Assembly: GCF_027111335.1 (NCBI RefSeq)
Contig: NZ_CP114288.1
Coordinates: 1,054,001 to 1,118,000, forward strand
Reading direction: 5' to 3'
Length of the DNA stretch: 64,000 nucleotides
From: Flavobacterium aquiphilum
GTDB lineage: Bacteria > Bacteroidota > Bacteroidia > Flavobacteriales > Flavobacteriaceae
Under the pieces are notes generated by a model. The model worked only from the letters and a program-made list of their open reading frames with translations, had not been told where the DNA came from and made no database searches. The position numbers and the translations under genes are program-made. This document shows, one piece after another, positions 51,680-61,414 of this stretch; the stretch's first letter is position 1, and each line of letters opens with the position of its first letter.

Positions 51680-52114
51680 ATGCAAGATTTCAATTCGTTA
51701 CAATTAAGCCAGCAGCTTTGTTTTCCGCTTTATGTTGTGGCTAAAGAAATTATTGGCTTATATAGACCTTTTTTAGAAGAGTTGGATATTACTTATTCAC
51801 AATATCTTGTATTAATGGTGCTTTGGGAACAACAAGGTTTAACTGTAAACCAAATTGGTGAAAAACTCTATTTGGATAGTGGCACACTGACTCCGTTACT
51901 AAAACGCTTAGAAAAAAAAGGTTTTATTATTAGAAAACGAAAAAAAGAAGATGAAAGGGTTGTCGAGGTTTTCTTGGATAAAGCTGGATTAGATCTAAAA
52001 GAAAAGGCTTGTAAAATACCTGGAAAGTTAGTAGAAAAACTCAATTTGTCTTCCAATGATTATATTGAGATTAAAGATTCAATTCAAAAAATAATGAGCA
52101 AATTGATTTCTTAG
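51680..52114 (+). CDS. MarR-family transcriptional regulator
   Basis: 144 residues. Winged helix: ITYSQYLVLMVLWEQQGLTVNQIGEKLYLDSGTL is read in pieces as the recognition helix region (GEKLYLDSGTLTPLLKRLEKKG), and the wing is FIIRKRKKEDERVVEVFL. C-terminal dimer helix LVEKLNLSSNDYIEIKDSIQ. CFPLYVVAKEI near residue 12 holds a Cys in the position used by redox-sensing OhrR-type proteins, so thiol sensing is possible. It probably represses the nitroreductase gene and itself through the palindrome at 50941-50964. Confidence 0.92.
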   Translation: MQDFNSLQLSQQLCFPLYVVAKEIIGLYRPFLEELDITYSQYLVLMVLWEQQGLTVNQIGEKLYLDSGTLTPLLKRLEKKGFIIRKRKKEDERVVEVFLDKAGLDLKEKACKIPGKLVEKLNLSSNDYIEIKDSIQKIMSKLIS

Positions 52115-52137
52115 TTTTTTATATCTTATAAAATAAG

Positions 52138-52169
52138 AAAACCGTTTCGATGTAGAAACGGTTTTTTTG
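52138..52169 (+). terminator. Terminator after marR
   Basis: AAAACCGTTTC (52138-52148) pairs with GAAACGGTTTT (52155-52165), followed by T residues. Confidence 0.9.
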
Positions 52170-52376
52170 CTTCAAAATAAAGTCTTCCATATATATTTCC
52201 GGATTTAATCTTGCGATTATTTTACTTCGGAATTTTGATTTGTAAATATTGTAGCATATTTATAACTAGGGACTTGTAATTTGGTAATTTTATTGTTGAT
52301 TATTATCTTCAATAAAATTACGAAAAAAGGAAGTTGTTATTTAATCTGTTTCTGAGAGTGAAAGCATGAATTATTT

Positions 52377-52431
52377 CAGGACAGTACAGGATAGTGCAGG
52401 TTAGTAAATGTAAAAATAACACTTATCTTTA
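52377..52431 (+). promoter_or_regulatory. GH78 control region with three tandem decamers
   Basis: CAGGACAGTA (52377-52386), CAGGATAGTG (52387-52396) and CAGGTTAGTA (52397-52406) are three consecutive 10-base units on one face of the helix. TGTAAAAATAACACTTAT (52409-52426) follows and is identical to 45337-45354. TATCTTTA at 52424-52431 is one base off the TAnnTTTG element, with no TTG at the proper distance, consistent with an activator-dependent promoter. The rest of the 52115-52449 gap holds only the marR terminator and AT-rich sequence. Confidence 0.65.
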
Positions 52432-52449
52432 GTCCCTAAATATATTCTT

Positions 52450-54639
52450 ATGCAAAAACGTTTTTTACATTTTAATAGATTAGTCGTTTTTATTGTCATG
52501 TTTTCTTCGGTCTCTTTGTTAGCCCAAGAAACTAAACCAGCCACTTGGATTTGGTATCCAGGTGATTTTGAAGTTTGGTTAAGCAATAAAATGCAGGTAA
52601 GACGTACAGATCGCGAAGCAGTATTTCCACCACTTTGGCAATATTATAGTCCTTATTCTTTGGTAACTTTTCAAGCAGAAGTTGATATTCCGCAACCGGA
52701 CGAAGTAAAAATATATTCGGAGGGATCTTTCCAATTAATTTTAGACGGAGTTCAGGTTTACGGACAACCAAAATCATTAAAAATTCCTGCCGGGAAGCAT
52801 AAAATTTCCTTTAAAGTATATAATCAGGAAGTGTTGCCGGCTATTTATATTGCTGGTAAATATGTTAAGTCTGATGCGTCCTGGAAGGTGACCGATGAAG
52901 ACAAACTTTGGATTGATGAAAATGGAAAAGCACAACAATCCGGTACGCCTTGGGTGCCTGTTGGTTCTTGGAATTTTGATGCGCCAGAGCATAAACCTTC
53001 TGGGTTTAAGCTAACAACCCAACCTTGGAATGCAAAAAAAACAGAAAAAATTGGAACTGGTCAATTGGTAGATTTTGGTAAAGAAACTTTTGGTTACATT
53101 AAAATTCACGGTTTAAAAGGAAAAGGCAAAGTGGCTCTTTATTATGGCGAGTCTCGTGAGGAAGCACTGGATACTGCCAAATGTGAAACATTAGACCATT
53201 TATCTTTTGGTGGAAATCAGCCTGAAACCTACACACATAATGGTTCCAAAGCATTTCGATATGTTCGGGTTCAAGCAGATCCAACAGTAAAATATGATTC
53301 TATTTCGATGCTTTACGAATATTTGCCATTGGACTATCGTGGTGCATTCAAATCTTCGGATCAAGAATTGAATAAAATTTGGGATGTGTCGGCTTACACG
53401 ATGCATTTAACTTCCCGCGAATTTTTTATAGACGGGATTAAACGCGATCGCTGGGTTTGGTCCGGCGACGCTTATCAAAGTTATTTAATGAATTATTATT
53501 TATTCTTTGATTCGGCTTCCGTAGAACGAACGCTGTTGGCGCTTCGAGGCAAAGAACCTGTGACAGCTCACGTAAATATCATTATGGATTATTCGCTGTA
53601 TTGGTTTGTGGGTGTTTACGATTACTATTTACACACTGGCGACACGAAATTTATCAAAACTTTTTATCCACGAATGAAATCATTGATGGAGTTCTGTTTA
53701 AAAAGAAGAAACGCAAACGGATTCCTGGAACCATTGGAAGGCGATTGGGTTTTTATTGATTGGGCGAACGGATTACCAAAAACCGGCGAGGTTAGTTTTG
53801 AACAAATGCTTTTGGCAAGAAGTTTAGAGGCTATGGCTGTTAGTGCTAAAATTGCAGGTGAAAATGAAGACCAAAAACAGTATCAAAAATTAGCATCTGA
53901 TTTAAAAACAAAACTATTTGATGTGTTTTGGGATAAAAAAGAAAACGTGATGAAGCATCAGCGTATCGACGGTAAAATGCAGGATATTGTAACTAGATAC
54001 GCTAATATGTTCGGTATTTTTTTCAATTATTTTAATGAAGAACAAAAACAAAGCATCAAAAATAAGGTGTTGCTCAATGATAAGATTCTTAAAATCACAA
54101 CACCTTATATGCGTTTTTACGAGTTGGAAGCCTTGTGCGCTATGGGCGAACAGAATTATGTTTTAAAAGAAATGAAAAACTATTGGGGCGGAATGTTAAA
54201 CGAGGGTGCAACCTCTTTCTGGGAAGAATACAACCCTAGCAAAAAAGGTGCGGAACATTTAGCGATGTATGGACGTCCTTATGGAAAAAGTCTTTGCCAC
54301 GCTTGGGGTTCTAGTCCGATCTATTTGTTAGGAAAATATTATTTGGGCGTAAAACCAACCGCTCCTGGATATTCGGAATACGAAATCAAACCAAATCTTG
54401 GCGGATTGCAATGGATGGAAGGAAAAGTGCCAACGCCAAAAGGGGAAGTAAGCGTATATTGCAGTACCAAAGAAATTAAGGTAAAAGCTGCTGAAGGAGA
54501 AGGAAAATTGATTTTTGAAAGTTCGAGTAAACCAAAAGTAAGTTCGGGTACGATTACCGAATTGGCAAAAAATAAATACCAATTGACGGTTCAACCGAAT
54601 GTGGAATATAAAATTAGTTATAAAGTTTTGGCTAAATAA
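52450..54639 (+). CDS. GH78 alpha-L-rhamnosidase
   Basis: 729 residues with a signal peptide (FIVMFSSVSLLAQE). The N-terminal beta-domains (about 25-300) lead into the (alpha/alpha)6 catalytic domain. The GH78 motif IDGIKRDRWVWSGD supplies Asp328, Asp333 and Asp340, and the second carboxylate is probably Glu592 in SFWEEYNPS. DWANGLPKTGEVSFEQ and GRPYGKSLCHAWGSSPIYLLGKY are also typical of bacterial rhamnosidases. It removes terminal alpha-L-rhamnose from oligosaccharides in the periplasm. The control region shares its motifs with those of rhaEW and the beta-helix gene, consistent with rhamnose induction. Confidence 0.92.
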   Translation: MQKRFLHFNRLVVFIVMFSSVSLLAQETKPATWIWYPGDFEVWLSNKMQVRRTDREAVFPPLWQYYSPYSLVTFQAEVDIPQPDEVKIYSEGSFQLILDGVQVYGQPKSLKIPAGKHKISFKVYNQEVLPAIYIAGKYVKSDASWKVTDEDKLWIDENGKAQQSGTPWVPVGSWNFDAPEHKPSGFKLTTQPWNAKKTEKIGTGQLVDFGKETFGYIKIHGLKGKGKVALYYGESREEALDTAKCETLDHLSFGGNQPETYTHNGSKAFRYVRVQADPTVKYDSISMLYEYLPLDYRGAFKSSDQELNKIWDVSAYTMHLTSREFFIDGIKRDRWVWSGDAYQSYLMNYYLFFDSASVERTLLALRGKEPVTAHVNIIMDYSLYWFVGVYDYYLHTGDTKFIKTFYPRMKSLMEFCLKRRNANGFLEPLEGDWVFIDWANGLPKTGEVSFEQMLLARSLEAMAVSAKIAGENEDQKQYQKLASDLKTKLFDVFWDKKENVMKHQRIDGKMQDIVTRYANMFGIFFNYFNEEQKQSIKNKVLLNDKILKITTPYMRFYELEALCAMGEQNYVLKEMKNYWGGMLNEGATSFWEEYNPSKKGAEHLAMYGRPYGKSLCHAWGSSPIYLLGKYYLGVKPTAPGYSEYEIKPNLGGLQWMEGKVPTPKGEVSVYCSTKEIKVKAAEGEGKLIFESSSKPKVSSGTITELAKNKYQLTVQPNVEYKISYKVLAK

Positions 54640-54664
54640 TTTTTAGAAAAAGTTACAAATAATG

Positions 54665-54815
54665 ACCTCGTAGAGGTGTACTGTTTGTAGCCAATTTATA
54701 AAATCTAGCAAAAGCTCCGTAGGAGCGACCTAAAAAACAATTAATACAGACCGCACCTACGGAGCTTCGTAAATTGGCAATAATTCTTGCTATAAACAGT
54801 ACACCTCTACGAGGT
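54665..54815. repeat. Nested long hairpin repeat between GH78 and next gene
   Basis: Outer arms 54665-54686 and 54794-54815 are a perfect 22-bp inverted repeat (ACCTCGTAGAGG at the outer end). CCAATTTA (54691-54698) pairs with TAAATTGG (54770-54777), and inside, AAGCTCCGTAGG (54712-54723) pairs with CCTACGGAGCTT (54756-54767). The whole can fold as one rod about 150 bases long. Confidence 0.8.
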
Positions 54816-54855
54816 TTAATGCGAATGCTTGAGGACGGACAAATTATATTAAAAA

Positions 54856-56514
54856 ATGATGCAAAAAATTAAACCTATATTTTTATTCATATTGTTTTTG
54901 GGCTTTTCAGTTTCAGCCCAAAATACACCTTGGCAATCCGCTTCTTTTGAAATAATAAAATCCAATTACAAAACATTCAAAACAACGCAATACGCACACG
55001 TTTTTTCGGGAAGCAAACACAATATTGTAGGTTTGGCTCCGGAATTGGAGGGTTTAACGGGTGTTGAACTTCCTTTGGATTCCTATAAAAAAGGGACAAA
55101 CTCATCTTTGCAGTTAAAATTCAAAGAACCGGTTCAGGTTTTGGTTGGCGTTTTTCAGGAATCAGATAATGCTGCGTATCTTCAGCCGAATGCAGTAACA
55201 AACGGAAAATTGATACTTGAAAATGGAGTTACGATTACTGGATTGGCTCCCGTAAATATTTATGCCATCGCTTTCGCAAAAGGAACGCACACGATTTTGC
55301 CAAATACTAAAGGATTGTTTGCCATTTTGGGAGTGGTGAAAAGCAACCAACAATTGGCAACGAGAAATGCCGAAAAATTAGATGGAAGATTATGGAATCC
55401 AACCTATATCATTGAAGGATTCTCGGATGAAAAGCCACTTTTTGAAATTATCGGAGGAGAAAACAAAGCAGTTATCGATGAAGGAATGCCCGGAACGGAA
55501 GGGATTCAGGGAGGTTTTGAAGGTGGACGTGTGGTGAAAGTAGGCGATACCTATCATATGTTTCCAACTGAAAGAGCGGGTGAAAAGGGAGTGGAAATGT
55601 ACTACGATCGTGTAAAAACCAAAATCGGACATTGGACAAGTAAAGATGCCATTCATTGGAAAAGGGAATCAACGATTTTGCAAGCAAGCGGAACCTATGC
55701 CATTACCGAAGATGATAACCCGATGAACGATCGACGCGCTGCGATTTGGTCGTATATGCCTGTTTTTAACGAAAAGACCAACAAATGGTACGGTTATTAT
55801 TTGGCCTATACGGTACACAAAGAAATTCAGCCAAACCATTCTTTTGGAAGAATTTGGCGTTGCGAATCAACTGTAGAAGGCATCAACGGAATTGGCGGGC
55901 CCTATAAAGATATCGGAATCATTATGGAACCTGGTCTGGATTCTCAACCTTGGGAAGGCCGTCAGGGCGTAGCTTCTTTTTTTCCGTATCAGGTCGGCGA
56001 TAAATGGTTCGGATTTTACAGCGGCGCATATCCTTTTGAATCTTGGGCAGATTATCCGAAGAAATCAGGTAAAGGCTGGTCTGTGGCTTTGGCAGAATCC
56101 AATAGTTTGGAAGGGCCTTGGCAAAGAAAAGATAAAGGTTTACAGCCTATAAAAACGATACATCCCATATTTGTTGAAAATCCAATTGTGAGTCAGTTGC
56201 CAAATGGTTTGTACATTGCTGTTTTCGACGGAGGCCCGGAAGGTTGGGGACATCATTTGCCAAATATGATGGGGTACACACTTTCAAAAGACGGAATTAA
56301 CTGGAGCGAGGCGCATTATTTGCCAATAGAAACCAAAGTCGATAAATGGTGGGATATTATGCGAACACCGCTTTGCCTTATTCCCGAAGGAAATGACGTT
56401 TATACGATTGTGTATAATGCCATCGATTTGAAAAAGAGATTTCATCCTACAGGAACGGTAAAAGTAAAATTGAACAAAGACGTGATGGATTCTAAATTGA
56501 AGGAATTAAAATAG
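54856..56514 (+). CDS. Five-bladed beta-propeller glycosidase-like protein (GH43/GH130-type fold)
   Basis: 552 residues with a signal peptide (FILFLGFSVSAQN). Residues of about 25-190 are a beta-rich domain (VFSGSKHNIVGLAPELEGLTG). Residues of about 195-552 read as a propeller of glycosidase type: GGFEGGRVVKVGDTYHMFPTE, IGHWTSKDAIHWKRES, IWSYMPVFNEKTNKWYGYYLAY, SLEGPWQRKDKGLQP, ENPIVSQLPNGLYIAVFDGG and YTLSKDGINWSEAHYLPI. The repeated 'W-S/K-D-G/A-I-x-W' strands are common to GH43, GH117 and GH130-like families. I cannot assign the exact family or the catalytic residues. Its position among rhamnosidases and a galactosidase supports a role in degrading the same glycan. Confidence 0.7.
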   Translation: MMQKIKPIFLFILFLGFSVSAQNTPWQSASFEIIKSNYKTFKTTQYAHVFSGSKHNIVGLAPELEGLTGVELPLDSYKKGTNSSLQLKFKEPVQVLVGVFQESDNAAYLQPNAVTNGKLILENGVTITGLAPVNIYAIAFAKGTHTILPNTKGLFAILGVVKSNQQLATRNAEKLDGRLWNPTYIIEGFSDEKPLFEIIGGENKAVIDEGMPGTEGIQGGFEGGRVVKVGDTYHMFPTERAGEKGVEMYYDRVKTKIGHWTSKDAIHWKRESTILQASGTYAITEDDNPMNDRRAAIWSYMPVFNEKTNKWYGYYLAYTVHKEIQPNHSFGRIWRCESTVEGINGIGGPYKDIGIIMEPGLDSQPWEGRQGVASFFPYQVGDKWFGFYSGAYPFESWADYPKKSGKGWSVALAESNSLEGPWQRKDKGLQPIKTIHPIFVENPIVSQLPNGLYIAVFDGGPEGWGHHLPNMMGYTLSKDGINWSEAHYLPIETKVDKWWDIMRTPLCLIPEGNDVYTIVYNAIDLKKRFHPTGTVKVKLNKDVMDSKLKELK

Positions 56515-56641
56515 AGTTAAGAGAATAGAACAAAGAAAAAATCTGCTAAAATCATTTTTAATCTGCGTGCAAATAAAAGAATAATTGAATCTGTGGAAAT
56601 CTGTAAAATCAGTGTTATCCGTGGTCCAATAAAATTATAAA

Positions 56642-57772
56642 ATGAAAAACTTAATTAAGAATATCCTTATAGGAATAGTAGCTTTAGCTACAGTAAGCTG
56701 TGCAACGCATTACAAAAAGCGTGAAATAACTGACTCAGTAATGCAGGAGATTTATAACGAAATTAAAACGCCTTATAAATACGGATTGGTAATGGTGCCA
56801 ACGGATAACTCATATAAAATGGACTGTCCTTCTGTTTTTAGAAAAGACGGAAAATGGTTTATGACGTATCTGATTTATGACGGAAGAGGTTATGAAACTT
56901 GGCTGGCCGAAAGTAATGATTTATTGCATTGGAAACACTTGGGCAAAGTGATGTCCTTTTCTAAAGATGAATCGCATTGGGATGTGAACCAAAAAGCGGG
57001 CTATATCGCATTACAAGATTATACTTGGGGCGGTTCGTACGAGTGGAAAAAGTATGACGATAAATATTGGATGAGTTATTTTGGTGGAAACACCACAGGT
57101 TATGAAGCGGGAGTTTTATCTATCGGAATGGCTTATTCGAAAGATGTGCCAACCAAAGCACACGAATTTGACCGTTTACCGAATCCGGTTTTAACGCCAA
57201 AAGACAAAGACGCTAGATGGTGGGATAACAGTACGATGTATAAAAACTCAGTTATTGAAGATAAAGAGCGCCTCACCGGAAGCAAATTTATTATGTACTA
57301 CAACGCCCGTGGCGATAGTTTAAATCCTGCTAAAGGTGCCGAGCGTATTTCTATGGCAGTATCGAACGATATGAAAACTTGGAAGCGTTATGGCAATAAA
57401 CCTTTAATCAATCATCATAGGGGAATATCGGGAGATGCCTATATTCAACGTATTAACGATACTTGGGTGATGTTCTATTTTGGAGCTTTTTGGACGGGTT
57501 GGAATCAAGGTGCATTTAACCGTTTTGCCGTTTCGAATGATTTAGTAAATTGGAAAGAATGGCAAGGTGAGGATTTAGTAAAATCTTCGGAGCCTTACGA
57601 TAATATGTTTGCCCATAAATCATTTGTGGTAAAATATAATGGCGTGGTCTATCATTTTTATTGCGCCGTTAACAAAGCCGAACAAAGAGGAATCGCAGTG
57701 GCAACTTCTAAGGATTTAGGGAAAAGCGAATTGAATTTTGTTGCACCGCCGGAGAAGAAAGAGAAGAAATAA
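56642..57772 (+). CDS. Beta-propeller glycosidase-like lipoprotein (GH43-like)
   Basis: 376 residues with lipobox ATVSCATHYKK. Propeller repeats: CPSVFRKDGKWFMTYLIYDG, YETWLAESNDLLHWKHLGKV, DDKYWMSYFGGNTTGYEAG, RISMAVSNDMKTWKRYGNKP, NDTWVMFYFGAFWTGWNQG and FAVSNDLVNWKEWQGED. These are the blades of a five-bladed propeller. The Asp near residue 60 (MDCPSVF) is where the general base of GH43-type enzymes is expected. The exact family and substrate are uncertain. It is likely surface- or periplasm-facing. It lies about 125 bases upstream of the GH2 gene, with a long hairpin between. Confidence 0.7.
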   Translation: MKNLIKNILIGIVALATVSCATHYKKREITDSVMQEIYNEIKTPYKYGLVMVPTDNSYKMDCPSVFRKDGKWFMTYLIYDGRGYETWLAESNDLLHWKHLGKVMSFSKDESHWDVNQKAGYIALQDYTWGGSYEWKKYDDKYWMSYFGGNTTGYEAGVLSIGMAYSKDVPTKAHEFDRLPNPVLTPKDKDARWWDNSTMYKNSVIEDKERLTGSKFIMYYNARGDSLNPAKGAERISMAVSNDMKTWKRYGNKPLINHHRGISGDAYIQRINDTWVMFYFGAFWTGWNQGAFNRFAVSNDLVNWKEWQGEDLVKSSEPYDNMFAHKSFVVKYNGVVYHFYCAVNKAEQRGIAVATSKDLGKSELNFVAPPEKKEKK

Positions 57773-57801
57773 GTACAAAGTATTAAGAATTAAGACAAAG
57801 T

Positions 57802-61210
<3,409 letters not shown>

Positions 61211-61216
61211 TATATT

Positions 61217-61250
61217 CCTAACAGGTTTTAAAACCTGTTAGGTATTTTTA
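61217..61250 (+). terminator. Terminator after GH2, AACAGGTTTT palindrome copy 3
   Basis: A perfect 26-base palindrome at 61217-61242 (starting CCTAACAGG), followed by TATTTTTATTT. It is the cleanest copy of the palindrome also seen at 48013 and 48154. Confidence 0.85.
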
Positions 61251-61272
61251 TTTATAGAAGTTAAAGATACAG

Positions 61273-61388
61273 TTTGTCATTCCGAGGAAGGAGGAATCAC
61301 ACTAGAAATTCCACAAAGTTAGGCTCAACGTGTGTGATTTGCTCCGCCTGTTCGCTATCGCTCGGGTCTCGTTCCTCGAAATGACAAA
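61273..61388. repeat. Long hairpin repeat (GTCATTCC type, copy 2)
   Basis: TTTGTCATTCCGAGGAA (61273-61289) pairs with 61372-61388 with a single mismatch. AATCACAC (61295-61302) pairs with GTGTGATT (61332-61339). It separates the GH2 and GH106 genes. Confidence 0.8.
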
Positions 61389-61414
61389 GAGAATGGTTAA
61401 AAAAAACAACAACA

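Noticed and set aside
54665..54815. Insertion sequence ends or CRISPR-like repeat
   Set aside because: There is no transposase, no target duplication that I can see, and no regular spacers; it is a nested hairpin.
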